Shown in pieces: positions 34,356 through 45,429 of a DNA stretch of 64,000 nucleotides. The notes below the pieces were generated by a model, which was not told the origin of the DNA, did no database searches, and saw only the letters and a program-made list of their open reading frames with translations. Position 1 is the stretch's first letter, and each line of letters opens with the position of its first letter. The translations under genes were made by a program, and so were the position numbers. Origin of the DNA: Marinimicrococcus flavescens (GTDB lineage: Bacteria; Pseudomonadota; Alphaproteobacteria; Geminicoccales; Geminicoccaceae); contig JARGEQ010000096.1 of assembly GCA_029211145.1 (NCBI GenBank), positions 1-64,000 of the forward strand, read 5' to 3'.

Positions 34356-35513
34356 ATGCGAGCGGACCAGGAACACGCGACGAGGACACCGGCAGCAAGG
34401 CGTCGGCTTTGCGGGGCATTGCTGGTGACAGGTCTGACGCTCTGCGCTCTCGACGAGGGCCGGGCCCAGACGGCAACACCGACGGTCGTTCTGGGAGTAT
34501 GGGTCACCGAGCAGAACTCGATCCTTTGGGTGCCGGGGGTGACCGTCTGCGTCACGCCCGATCGCTCGGAGCCGGCCTTTTGGGGCAAATGGACGCCGGG
34601 TGCCGGCGGTGGTCTGCCGGGCATCCCGGGGGTCGTCTGGATGGACGGGATCCCGCTGCCGCCAGGCATGGCCAACCAGCCGGTCACGGTGACGGTCGCA
34701 AAGCAGGGTTATGTGGATTCGGTCGTCACCGACGCGCTAAGCAGCTTTTTGCCTTCGGCCGGCGCGAACCCCGGCAGCTTCAATCTGAGGCGCATCCGCA
34801 TGGTGCGCGGCGGCCAGACGACTGGCGATTGCGGCACGCCGCCGCCCGACCCGCTGCGCCCGGGCCTTCAGATGTTCCTCGACCCGCAGGAAGCGGCCCT
34901 GTCGCCGGGCAACAGGATAACCTTCAAGCTCCTCTGGTCCGGCCATAATTTCGCCGCTCCCTGGTATCTCTACAGTTGGGAGCCCGGCGATCCCGCCATC
35001 GCCCGGGCTGCCGCCCCCTCGCAAACGCCCGAGATCGAGATCGAGGCGCTGAGCCCGGGCACGACGCTGCTCACCCCGTTCCTGCTGCGTCCCGACGGCA
35101 CGCGCAAGCAGGGTGATTCGGCGCGCATCAAGGTGGACACGGGTGGCCCGCCGCCGCCTCCAACGCCACCGCAGGAGGCCTACGGGTTCGGCTGGGAGAG
35201 GCCCGTCACGCAGCGCGAGGTGAACGACTTCTCGCTCCCGCACAGCTGCGCCGACGGCAAGAACCTGGAACAGCTCGTCCATTCGCGCTCGCCAGCCGTC
35301 GATCCCAACGGCTGCAGCCTGCGCACCAACCCGGACGAAGGCTGCTCCACCTGCCATCGGCCGAACGGCACCCGGCCAGACCTTCGCACCATCGATCGGG
35401 CCGCCTTTTGCAACCAGGTCCCCAATTTCGCGGCGAATGCCACCAAGCCCAGCAACCTCAAGGACTTCTTCAACGACTGGTACAACCGCCAGCCGACCGG
35501 CTGCCCCGACTAG
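34356..35513 (+). CDS. Exported protein with a single CxxCH motif
   Basis: A 385-residue protein. After an Arg-rich start comes a hydrophobic signal segment (LCGALLVTGLTLCALDEGRA). The mature chain has an Ig/carboxypeptidase-regulatory-like first half (VLGVWVTEQNSILWVPGVTV, VTVTVAKQGYVDSVVTD), a central domain (QMFLDPQEAALSPGNRITFK), a Pro-rich linker and a C-terminal ~100 residues containing DEGCSTCHRPNGTRPD. CSTCH is a possible heme-c site, but flanking cytochrome features such as a distal Met are not evident. I do not recognise the family. GGGAGG precedes ATG 34356. It stands alone, between the cyclase and the HAD-MFS unit. Confidence 0.6.
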   Translation: MRADQEHATRTPAARRRLCGALLVTGLTLCALDEGRAQTATPTVVLGVWVTEQNSILWVPGVTVCVTPDRSEPAFWGKWTPGAGGGLPGIPGVVWMDGIPLPPGMANQPVTVTVAKQGYVDSVVTDALSSFLPSAGANPGSFNLRRIRMVRGGQTTGDCGTPPPDPLRPGLQMFLDPQEAALSPGNRITFKLLWSGHNFAAPWYLYSWEPGDPAIARAAAPSQTPEIEIEALSPGTTLLTPFLLRPDGTRKQGDSARIKVDTGGPPPPPTPPQEAYGFGWERPVTQREVNDFSLPHSCADGKNLEQLVHSRSPAVDPNGCSLRTNPDEGCSTCHRPNGTRPDLRTIDRAAFCNQVPNFAANATKPSNLKDFFNDWYNRQPTGCPD

Positions 35514-35752
35514 CGGGGCTGCCGCCAGCCGAGATCCGCCCGAAAGCCGGACCGGTCACGGGGGAAAGAGGAGGTGAGAAGGGCCGCGGCCCCCGGGGAG
35601 ATAACTCCAGGGTCCTCGGCAGCGTCGGCGAGAACGGCTCGAGACTTTCGTTCGAGCAGCGCCTCGATGACATGCAGGAGACCGTCGTCGGCCTCGGTGT
35701 CGGTCCGCGTGGCCGGGGTCCCGCCAGCGGCGGGCACGGCGGCGCTTCCGCT

Positions 35753-36457
35753 TCAGCCAATTTCCCGCAGAAGCTCCACGAGCTGCCCCAGATGCTCCAG
35801 CCGCCTGAACCGCGGAGCCTCGACGGGCGCCTCGGCGTGCTCGAGCGCCCATGTGAGCTCGTGCGGGACGTGCACACCCCAGCCGCCGGCCTCGATCGCC
35901 GGGACCACGTCGGATTTCAGCGAGTTGCCTACCATCATGCTGTGCCGGGGCCCGTCGCCGTGGCGGGCGAACAGGTGCCGGTAGGTGGCCGCCGTCTTGT
36001 CGCTGACGATCTCCACCGCGTCGAACAGCTCGCCCAGCCCCGACTGGGCGAGCTTGCGCTCCTGATCGAAAAGGTCGCCCTTGGTGATCAGCACGAGCCG
36101 GTAGGAACCAGACAGTTGCTCCAGCGTCTCCCGGACTTGCGGCAGCGGGTCGACCGGATGCTCGAGCATCTCGCGGCCGGCTGCGAGGATCTCGGCGATG
36201 ACCGAGGCCGGCACCTCACCGCCGCTGATCTCGATGGCGGTCTCGATCATCGAGAGGGTGAAGCCCTTGATGCCGAAGCCGTAGACTTGGAGGTTGCGCT
36301 TTTCGGCCTCCAGCAGGCGCTGCGAGACGTGCTCCGCCTGCGCATGCCCCGCGAGGAGCCCGGCCAGCCGGCCCTCGGTCAGCCGGTAGAACTGCTCATT
36401 GTGCCAAAGCGTGTCGTCGGCATCGAAGCCGATGGTCGAAAGGCGGTTGCCAGTCAT
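35753..36457 (-). CDS. HAD family hydrolase
   Basis: A 234-residue phosphatase-type HAD enzyme. The four motifs are present: IGFDADDTLWHNEQFY (nucleophile Asp and general acid), LVLITKGDLFDQE (motif II Thr), a Lys in the EIVSDKTAATY region (motif III), and MVGNSLKSDVVPAIEAG (motif IV). The cap is helical (YGIKG-type C1 insertion). It overlaps the MFS gene stop by ATGA, so the two are one transcript. The substrate is unknown; homologues are annotated as general HAD hydrolases. Confidence 0.88.
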   Translation of the reverse strand: MTGNRLSTIGFDADDTLWHNEQFYRLTEGRLAGLLAGHAQAEHVSQRLLEAEKRNLQVYGFGIKGFTLSMIETAIEISGGEVPASVIAEILAAGREMLEHPVDPLPQVRETLEQLSGSYRLVLITKGDLFDQERKLAQSGLGELFDAVEIVSDKTAATYRHLFARHGDGPRHSMMVGNSLKSDVVPAIEAGGWGVHVPHELTWALEHAEAPVEAPRFRRLEHLGQLVELLREIG

Positions 36458-37632
36458 GGGCCGTTCTCCAGGGCAGCGGAACCGGCGACGTGGGGCCGGC
36501 CCGCCAGCATCAGCAGCAGCAGACAGAAAGCAGAAGCGACCGCCCCGAGCAGCGCGGCACCCTGCCAGCCGAGCGGCGTCACGCAGGCGGCCATGAGCGG
36601 TGGGCCCACCAGCGATCCGCCGGCGCCGAACTGGGTGAAGAGACCGTTGGCGGCCGGCAGGTCGCCGTCGGAGCCGGCCGCCGCCGGCAGCATGGCGAAG
36701 GCCAGCCCGGGCACGATGCCGGAGATCGCGTTGAGGAGGATCGCCGCCGCGGCGGCCGGCGCAAGCGCCGACTGTTCGCGGAACACCAGGAACAGCAGCA
36801 GGGCCGGAAGGACGATGGCCGCCGCCATGAGCGGGCGCAAACTGCCGCCGCGGTAGCCCCACCAGGCGGCGACAGCGCTGCCTGCCACCGTCGCCAGCGA
36901 GGCGGCCCCGGTCAGGAGCCCGGCCTTGCCCGGCGAGGCGCCCGCCTGCTCGACGAGGAAAGCCGGCAGCAGGGCCAGCAGCCCTACCTCGAAGATCGTG
37001 TAGCAGCCGAAGCCCGCCGCCAGCGCCCAAGCCCGGCCCCGAGCACGGCCGGCGGCTCCCGCTGCACGCGCCCTCTCCCCGCCCCGCCCTGGCAGGCGGG
37101 TCGTCAGGAGAAATGCCGCCAGCGCTACGAGCCCGCTCCCCAGCAGCGCGCTGCGCCAGGACAGCCAGTCGGCGGCCAGGCCCGCGAGCACGGCGCCCAG
37201 CGCCAGCCCGACCGGCACGAAGCTGCTCCAGAGCGCCAGCGCCACGCTGCGTCGCGCCGGTCCCGCTTCCTCGATGATGAGCAGGGGTGCGGCGATCACC
37301 GCAAGGACGTAGCCGAGGCTCTCGATCAGGCGCCAGCCGAGAAGAGGCGCGGCGCTGCCGGCCAGGCTCCCGCCCAGACCGCCTGCGGCAAGCAGCGCCA
37401 GGCCCCAGAGCAGGCCCGTCCGCCGGCCCAGCCGCTGGACCAGCGAGCCGGCCGCCCTGCCCGTGACGGCGCCGCCCGCCTCGAGCAACGAGACCAGCAC
37501 GGCACCCAGGGTCAGCGAGAGAGCGAGCTCGTGCGCGATCAGGGGCATCAACGCCGCCATCTTGCCGAGCTGCGCTGCCGCCACCACGCCCGTCACCCAG
37601 AGCCAGCCGATCCTGAGCCAGACCGCGTCCAT
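36454..37632 (-). CDS. MFS transporter
   Basis: A 392-residue major facilitator protein with about twelve hydrophobic helices; the loop 2-3 signature is GSLVQRLGRRTGLLWGLAL. It resembles CynX/NimT-like or drug-type MFS proteins, without enough detail to name a substrate. ATG 37632 has GAGGAGA close upstream. The gene pairs with the HAD hydrolase by a 4-base overlap and is divergent from the broken XRE regulator 115 bases away, which was probably its repressor. Confidence 0.85.
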   Translation of the reverse strand: MDAVWLRIGWLWVTGVVAAAQLGKMAALMPLIAHELALSLTLGAVLVSLLEAGGAVTGRAAGSLVQRLGRRTGLLWGLALLAAGGLGGSLAGSAAPLLGWRLIESLGYVLAVIAAPLLIIEEAGPARRSVALALWSSFVPVGLALGAVLAGLAADWLSWRSALLGSGLVALAAFLLTTRLPGRGGERARAAGAAGRARGRAWALAAGFGCYTIFEVGLLALLPAFLVEQAGASPGKAGLLTGAASLATVAGSAVAAWWGYRGGSLRPLMAAAIVLPALLLFLVFREQSALAPAAAAAILLNAISGIVPGLAFAMLPAAAGSDGDLPAANGLFTQFGAGGSLVGPPLMAACVTPLGWQGAALLGAVASAFCLLLLMLAGRPHVAGSAALENGP

Positions 37633-37747
37633 CGTCTCCTCTGTGCTGCGTCCGCCGCTCTGGCATGGCCAGCAGGCCCCGGCAACGCATAAGATATGCG
37701 CCTTGCCGGGGCCTGCGCGAGCCGTTGCGGCAGGAAGGGAGAAGGTG

Positions 37748-38314
37748 ATGGAGGACCGCGCGATGCCTTGCCGCGATGCGCGGCGGCTGGGGCGAAGCCT
37801 GCGCACCTGGCGGGCCCTGCGGCGCATCAAGCAGAGCCATCTGGCAGAGCTTCTCGGGGTGACCCAGGCGACGGTGTCGCGCTAGGAGCAGGGCCGGCAG
37901 GCACCGGCGGAGGAGGAGCAGGCGGCCATCCGAGAGCTGCTCGCCGCCCGCCTCGACGGCGCCGCGGACAGGGCGCTCGCCCGCATGGTGGAGGAGGCCC
38001 CGCGGCCGGTGCATCTCGTCTGCGACCTGACCCACCGGCTCCTGGCCCTCTCGCTACCGCGCGAGCGCCAGTGCCGCCTGTCGCGCGGCGAGCTGCTGGG
38101 CCGTTCGCTGTGGCGCTACGCTACCGACGAGATCGTCGCGGCTGAAGCGCGCCTGGCGACGCTCGGCTGGCTGGAGCCTGCCCCGCCTTCGCTCGAGATC
38201 GTCACCGGCGCCAACCGCTCGCGCGAGGTCGCGATCGTCGCCGGCCGTTGCCGCTGGACCCGCTTCCAGCTTTCCGACGGCACCTTCGCAAGGCTGGTGG
38301 AGACGCTGCATTGA
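37748..38314 (+). pseudogene. XRE-type regulator interrupted by one stop codon
   Basis: From ATG 37748 (GGGAGAAGG upstream) the frame encodes MEDRAMPCRDARRLGRSLRT and a canonical HTH, IKQSHLAELLGVTQATVSR, then TAG at 37883-37885. The same frame continues without further stops to 38314, reading EQGRQAPAEEEQAAIRELLA and a ~130-residue sensor-like domain. In this HTH family the residue after VSR is Trp (SRWEQG), so TGG to TAG is the simplest explanation. Start sites after the stop lack a DNA-binding domain. The gene would have encoded about 188 residues and probably regulated the divergent MFS-HAD pair. A sequencing error or suppressed stop are alternatives. Confidence 0.8.
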
Positions 38315-39212
38315 GAGCCGTCCAGCCGAGGCTCCGAGAGGCGCGCCAGCGTGACTCTCTGCTGCCATGGTTGCGGAAGACTTCGCCCCATCAATCTCGC
38401 GGGGCCGGAAGAAGGCCATTGGCGCTTCCTCTGCGGACCGGCCGATCCTCGCTTTTGCTGCTGGCCGAGGCGCCTGCGTCGACAACCTGACGGAGCGGTC
38501 CCCACCGTCGCCCGGCCCGGCGCGCAGCGCTCCCGAAGGAAAGAGGAGCATCACGGTCTCCTGCACTCTCCGTTTCTGCTGCCCCGAGGGCACTCGTCAT
38601 GCGGCGGACCTTGCAGCTGCGCTCCCTGACCAGAGTTCCTTCACCGCCTCTTCACCTTTCTCCGCGATCCTGCTGGCGTGGGACTCCACCGCCGCCCATC
38701 TGGCACGCGGGCCTACCCCACCATCCGCGAGCATGGCGCAGGAAAGCTTGAAGAAGGCTGAGGGGCCGGCGGTGGTTGCCGATTCCGGCGAGAAAAATGG
38801 AGTAGCCCGGCAGCCTCAAGGACGGTCTCTCGCGCTCGAGACCAGCGGGCGGCACCGGGTTTGGCAATCGCTTCCCCGGCGAGGCAGGCAGCCGGACCCG
38901 CCAGACCCATCAAGCGGCCAGAAAGAAGAAGCCTACCGCGCGCAGCGCCTTGCGCGGCACCGTCGTCAGAAGCCCGCACCGGCGCCTGCCCCTTCACCGC
39001 CATGCACCTCCGGCACCTGCGTCTCGAAGGAAGCGCGAGGAATGGCGGGTCCGACATGCCGTCCAGTGCCGCCGGACAAGGCGCGAGCAAAGCTGCAGAC
39101 CCGCCGCGCCCCGCCGGCAGGGCGATCTCGGGCGCTGCGCACGCCGGGAAAATCAGCGCAGGCCGTTCCCGCGGGCGCTCTCCCGCCGCCCGCGGCCCGG
39201 GCCGTCGCCCGG
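38315..39212. other. Gene-poor stretch of about 0.9 kb
   Basis: The longest stretch without a convincing gene. It contains interspersed repeat copy 6 (38914-38957). A GTG-started frame at 38351-38629 translates to a Cys-rich start (CCHGCGRLRPINLAGPEEGH) that looks briefly zinc-ribbon-like but turns into low-complexity Arg/Pro sequence; I do not call it. The rest has no recognisable coding or RNA signal and may be decayed sequence. Confidence 0.5.
38914..38957 (+). repeat. Short interspersed repeat, copy 6 (diverged)
   Basis: Purine arm GGCCAGAAAGAAGAAGCC then CCGCGCGCAGCGCC (14 of 15 core bases, ending 38949) and TTGCG. It lies between the converging regulator pseudogene and agmatine deiminase gene. 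Confidence 0.65.
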
Positions 39213-40235
39213 TCAGGCCGCCGGGCTCGGCTCTTGCTGGGTGATGCAGTGGATCCCGCCGCCTCCGTGGAGCAGGTCGGAGGCCTCGATCTGGACCACC
39301 TCCCGGTCGGGGAAGGCGGCGGCGACAGCCTTGTAGGCGACCTTGTCGGCGGGATCGTCGAAGGCCGGCATCACCACGCCGCCATTGGCCAGGTAGAAAT
39401 TGGCATAGGAGAGGGTCAGGCGGCGGCCATCGTCGCGCGGCCTGCGCCGCGGCAGCGGCAGCGGCAGGATCTCGAGCTCGCGGCCTTTGGCGTCGCGGGC
39501 AGCGCGCAGGACCTCCAGATTGCGCTGGAGGGCCGCATAATTCTCGTCGGCCTGATCCTCGGTGGAGAGCGCCAGCACGGTGCCGGGGCGGGCGAAGCAG
39601 GCAAGATTGTCGATATGCCCGGAGGTCTCGTCGTCGACCAGCCCGTCGGGCAGCCAGATCACCGTCTCGACGCCCAGATGGGCGCACAGCACGGCCTCCG
39701 CCTCCTCGCGGCTCATCCCGGGATTGCGCTTGGGGTCGAGCACCGAGGTGTCGCAGACCAGGCAGGTGCCCTCGCCGTCGACATGCAGCGCACCGCCTTC
39801 CATGACCATGGGCGCATCGTAGCGCGGCAGGCCCAGATGCTCGAGCACGCGGCGCGCCATCTGGCGATCCTGGGCGTAGTCCTCGTAGACGTCCCCCCAA
39901 CCGTTGAACCGCCAGTCCACGCCGGCCCGCGCCCCGTCGGACCCCAGCAGGAAGCTCGGGCCGGTATCCCGGGTCCAGCTGTCGTCCTGCGGCATCGGCA
40001 GCACCGCGATGCCCGAGCCGCACAGCAGCGAGACGCTGGCGGTAAGCTCGGGCCGGGCGATCATGGTTACCGGCTCGAACCGCGCGATCGCCTTGGCGAC
40101 GTCGGCATAGGCCTGGCGGGCGGCCTCCAGCCGGTCGCCCCAAAGCTCCTCGCGGCAGGGCCAGGCCATCCAGCAGCGGCTGTGCGCCGCCCATTCGGCG
40201 GGCATCCAAAAACCGTCCTCGCGTGGCGTGCTCAC
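39213..40235 (-). CDS. aguA: Agmatine deiminase (porphyromonas-type PAD family)
   Basis: A 340-residue enzyme predicted to hydrolyse agmatine to N-carbamoylputrescine and ammonia on the route to putrescine. Family blocks include PAEWAAHSRCWMAWPCREELW, DDSWTRDTGPSFL, MEGGALHVDGEGTCL, LPDGLVDDETSGHIDN and the C-terminal GGGGIHCITQQEP with catalytic Cys330. The DETSGHID and HVDGEG segments provide the guanidine-binding Asp/Glu and His. The start is GTG 40235 with GGAG upstream. No N-carbamoylputrescine amidase gene is adjacent, so the pathway partner must lie elsewhere. Confidence 0.9.
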   Translation of the reverse strand: MSTPREDGFWMPAEWAAHSRCWMAWPCREELWGDRLEAARQAYADVAKAIARFEPVTMIARPELTASVSLLCGSGIAVLPMPQDDSWTRDTGPSFLLGSDGARAGVDWRFNGWGDVYEDYAQDRQMARRVLEHLGLPRYDAPMVMEGGALHVDGEGTCLVCDTSVLDPKRNPGMSREEAEAVLCAHLGVETVIWLPDGLVDDETSGHIDNLACFARPGTVLALSTEDQADENYAALQRNLEVLRAARDAKGRELEILPLPLPRRRPRDDGRRLTLSYANFYLANGGVVMPAFDDPADKVAYKAVAAAFPDREVVQIEASDLLHGGGGIHCITQQEPSPAA

Positions 40236-40416
40236 GCCTCGTGCTCCTCGTCAGAGTCTGGCTCAGGGTCTGGCGGGCGGAGGTTGCTGCAAAGCGGCGC
40301 CGGGCGCAACCATCGGCGCACCGCCGCCCACTGGACAGGAGGTCCCACCGCCCTATCCTCCGGCCAGTCGAGCAGGGCGCAGCCCCTCGCCCCACGACCA
40401 GAAGGAGGAGGATAGC

Positions 40417-40884
40417 ATGGCCAACGCGATCGAGGAGCGCCTGGCGGCGCTCGGGCTCAGCCTGCCAGAGGCCGCAGCACCGGCCGCCAACTACGTGCCG
40501 TTCACCGTTTCGGGCAGGATCGTGCACATCTCCGGTCAGCTGCCGATGCGAGACGGCAAGGTGGCGGTCACCGGCAAGCTCGGGGCGGGCGTGAGCCTCG
40601 AGCAGGGCCAGGAGGCGGCGAGGCTCTGCGCCCTGAACCTGCTGGCCCAGCTGCGCCGCGCCTGCGACGGCGATCTCTCGCGGGTCAAGGCCTGCCTGAA
40701 GCTGGGTGGCTTCGTGGCCTGCGATCCCTCCTTCACCGACCAGCCCAAGACGATCAACGGTGCTTCCGACCTCATGGTCGCGGTGCTGGGCGATGCCGGC
40801 CGGCACGCCCGCTTCGCAGTGGGCGTGGCGAGCCTGCCGTTCGACGCGGCGGTCGAGGTCGACGGCACGTTCGAGATCGCCTGA
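40417..40884 (+). CDS. RidA family protein (YjgF-like)
   Basis: A 155-residue protein of the RidA/YER057c/UK114 superfamily, the longer COG0251 subgroup of about 155 residues. It contains YVPFTVSGRIVHISGQLPMRDGK, CALNLLAQLRRACDGDLSRVK, FVACDPSFTDQPKTINGASD and ARFAVGVASLPFDAAVEVD. The Arg that binds carboxylates in classical RidA is replaced by the ARFAVGV version. RidA proteins hydrolyse reactive enamines or imines; members of this subgroup may differ. AGGAGGAGGA precedes ATG 40417. It is co-directional with the FemAB-like gene 34 bases downstream. Confidence 0.85.
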   Translation: MANAIEERLAALGLSLPEAAAPAANYVPFTVSGRIVHISGQLPMRDGKVAVTGKLGAGVSLEQGQEAARLCALNLLAQLRRACDGDLSRVKACLKLGGFVACDPSFTDQPKTINGASDLMVAVLGDAGRHARFAVGVASLPFDAAVEVDGTFEIA

Positions 40885-40918
40885 GCCCGGTCGGGGGGCC
40901 GTGAGCGCGGGAGGGTCG

Positions 40919-42055
40919 ATGCGGCTGCGCCTGCTCGAGGGCATCGAGACGGTCGAGGCTGCGGCCTGGGACGCGCTCGTGCCGGCCGACGATCCGTTCG
41001 TCCGGCACGCCTTCCTGTCGCTGCTGGAGCGCAGCGGCTCGGCAGCCCCGCGCACCGGCTGGCAGCCGCTGCACGCCCTGCTCGAGGACGCGTCCGGCCG
41101 GGCGCTGGCCGCCGCCCCGCTCTACGCCAAAAGCCACAGCTGGGGCGAGTATGTCTTCGACCATGGCTGGGCCGAGGCCTATGAGCGGGCCGGCGGCAGC
41201 TACTATCCCAAGCTGCAGCTTGCGGTCCCCTTCACGCCGGTGCCGGGGCCGCGTCTTCTGGCCCGGGGCGCGCCAGCGCCGGTCGTGGACGGGCTGGTCG
41301 AGGGCCTGCTGGAGATCGCCCGAAAGACGCGGGTCTCCTCGCTGCACGTCACCTTCTGCGGCCGGGACGAGGCGGCCCTGCTGGCCAGCCACGGCTTTCT
41401 CGAGCGGCGCGGCGTCCAGTATCACTGGCACAATCGCGGCTACCGCGACTTCCAGGATTTTCTCGACGCGTTGCGCAGCTCCAAGAAGAAGATGATCCGC
41501 AAGGAACGCGAGGCGGTGCGTGGCTCGGGCATCGAGGTGCAAGCCCTGAGCGGCGACGCCGTCACCCCCGGGCTCCTCGCCGGCTTCCACGAGTTCTACC
41601 TCGCCACCATCGACAAGCGCTGGGGCAATGCCTACCTCACCGCGGCCTTCTTCGAAGGCCTGTGGGCGATGCGCGAGCACCTGGTCTACGTGGTCGCCCG
41701 CGAGCGCGGCCGGGTGGTGGCCGGAGCGCTCAACCTCCTGAGCGGCGGCACGCTCTACGGCCGCCTGTGGGGCAGCACCGAGGAGCACCGCTTCCTGCAT
41801 TTCGAGTGCTGCTACTACGCCGCCATCGAACTCGCCATCGCCCGGAACCTCGCCCGGGTCGAGGCCGGCGCACAGGGCCAGCACAAGCTGCAGCGCGGCT
41901 ACGAGCCGGTGCTGACCCACAGCACCCACTGGATTGCCGATCCGGGCCTCGGGCGGGCGGTGGCGCGGTTCCTCTCACAGGAGCGGCGGCACATGGAGCT
42001 GCAGCTCGCGGAGCTGCGGGCGCTGCTTCCCTACAGACGCGAGGAGCCGGCCTGA
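40919..42055 (+). CDS. FemAB-like/GNAT acyltransferase (COG3146)
   Basis: A 378-residue protein of the group annotated as GNAT or FemAB-related, 'peptidogalycan biosynthesis' protein. Characteristic blocks are ALLEDASGRALAAAPLYAKS, HSWGEYVFDHGWAEAYERAG, SSLHVTFCGRDEAALLASHG, QYHWHNRGYRDFQDFLDALR with SSKKKMIRKER, and HFECCYYAAIELAIARNLAR. No signal peptide. The acyl donor and acceptor are not known for this group. GGGAGG precedes ATG 40919. It converges on clpA with 56 bases between stops. Confidence 0.83.
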   Translation: MRLRLLEGIETVEAAAWDALVPADDPFVRHAFLSLLERSGSAAPRTGWQPLHALLEDASGRALAAAPLYAKSHSWGEYVFDHGWAEAYERAGGSYYPKLQLAVPFTPVPGPRLLARGAPAPVVDGLVEGLLEIARKTRVSSLHVTFCGRDEAALLASHGFLERRGVQYHWHNRGYRDFQDFLDALRSSKKKMIRKEREAVRGSGIEVQALSGDAVTPGLLAGFHEFYLATIDKRWGNAYLTAAFFEGLWAMREHLVYVVARERGRVVAGALNLLSGGTLYGRLWGSTEEHRFLHFECCYYAAIELAIARNLARVEAGAQGQHKLQRGYEPVLTHSTHWIADPGLGRAVARFLSQERRHMELQLAELRALLPYRREEPA

Positions 42056-42111
42056 GGCCAGGCCGGCTCCTGCTAGTCGGGGGACTGAGGGGTGTCAGCC
42101 GTTCGCCCGCT

Positions 42112-44430
<2,319 letters not shown>

Positions 44431-44491
44431 CACCTGTCCTCTCCGACCTTCACCACGGCCGGGCAGGTGCGATGCACCCTGGCCGCCCGGC

Positions 44492-44818
44492 TCACTCCTT
44501 CTCCATCGTGCATTGCAGCGGATGCTGGTGCTGCCTTGCGAACTCGATGACCTGGGCCACCTTGGTCTCTGCTACCTCGAAGGTATAGACTCCACAAATG
44601 CCGACGCCCTTCTGGTGGACATGCAGCATGACCTGGGTGGCGTCCTCGCGGCTCTTGCCGAAAAAGCGCTCGAGAACCAGCACGACGAAATCCATCGGCG
44701 TGTAGTCGTCGTTCAACAGCAGAACCTTGTACAGGGACGGACGCTGCGTCTTCGCGCGCGTCTTGGTCGCCACCTCGCCCTTGGTAGGGCCGTCCCGATC
44801 AAAGTCGCCGTTGCTCAT
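44492..44818 (-). CDS. clpS: ClpS, N-end rule adaptor for ClpA
   Basis: A 108-residue adaptor that delivers N-degron substrates to ClpA. The flexible N-terminal arm is charged ([20 protein letters not shown]) and the folded domain starts [20 protein letters not shown], which includes the ligand-pocket Asn-Asp and Met. [20 protein letters not shown] supplies the conserved His. GGGAG precedes ATG 44818. It is the first gene of the clpS-clpA unit. Confidence 0.96.
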   Translation of the reverse strand: MSNGDFDRDGPTKGEVATKTRAKTQRPSLYKVLLLNDDYTPMDFVVLVLERFFGKSREDATQVMLHVHQKGVGICGVYTFEVAETKVAQVIEFARQHQHPLQCTMEKE

Positions 44819-45429
44819 CTCACTCCCGTCGCACCGAGCAGCGGACCCGTAGCCCCAAATCTTAGAGCAACCGGTCCTGCTGACAAATCCCCTTTTGCCG
44901 GCACCGCCGGCCGCCCTGCACCCCCGGCTACCGCACAGCTGCACGACCGGTTCCCTCCAGGGCCGCAACCCTTCCAGCCGCCGCTCCACAGGTAGGCCGG
45001 CATACCGACAAGTCAACGACAGGAAGGCCGAGGGCGGCCAGATGCCACCGCGTGCGGAGGCGGTCGGCCGGGAAAGACGGCCTCTGGTGCGTCTCCTTCG
45101 CAGCAGCGCGTCGTGTACCGGTGCGATGCCCGCACCGTACCATGGTCGAAACGGAACGCGGCGCCGTTGCCGCCATGGTCGCGCAATCGGACCAGCGGAT
45201 CATGCTCCGCTTGGACCGCAGAACCCGGGGCTCCGCGCAGCGCGGAGAGCTGGCCGGAAAGCCCTGTGCAGCCTCCGGTTCCGGGCAGCGCGGACCGAGC
45301 CCGGGCGCAAGCGCTCTTGCTCCGCGCAGGCCAGAGCCGGTTCACCCTCGGGCGTCGCGGCCGCGCCCGCTCGACGTGCATACCTTCCGTGGCCCCGGCG
45401 CGGCACGCCTCGAGGCGCCCGCCCCCCCG
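44819..45429. other. Intergenic stretch upstream of clpS, no gene seen
   Basis: 611 bases with no supportable gene. Short open frames translate to Arg/Pro/Ala-rich sequence without domains. A small perfect inverted repeat, CTCCGCGC-A-GCGCGGAG, lies near 45231-45247. The clpS promoter should lie at the left edge (just above 44818), but no clear -35/-10 pair is visible. Confidence 0.45.

Noticed and set aside
38351..38629. Cys-rich GTG-started frame beginning CCHGCGRLRPINLAGPEEGH
   Set aside because: The first ~40 residues look zinc-ribbon-like, but the rest is Arg/Pro low complexity, the ribosome site is distant, and it lies in a decayed region. Not strong enough to call.
45231..45247. Small palindrome CTCCGCGC-A-GCGCGGAG as a terminator or operator
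   Set aside because: Short GC palindromes are expected by chance at this base composition and no gene end or promoter is nearby.
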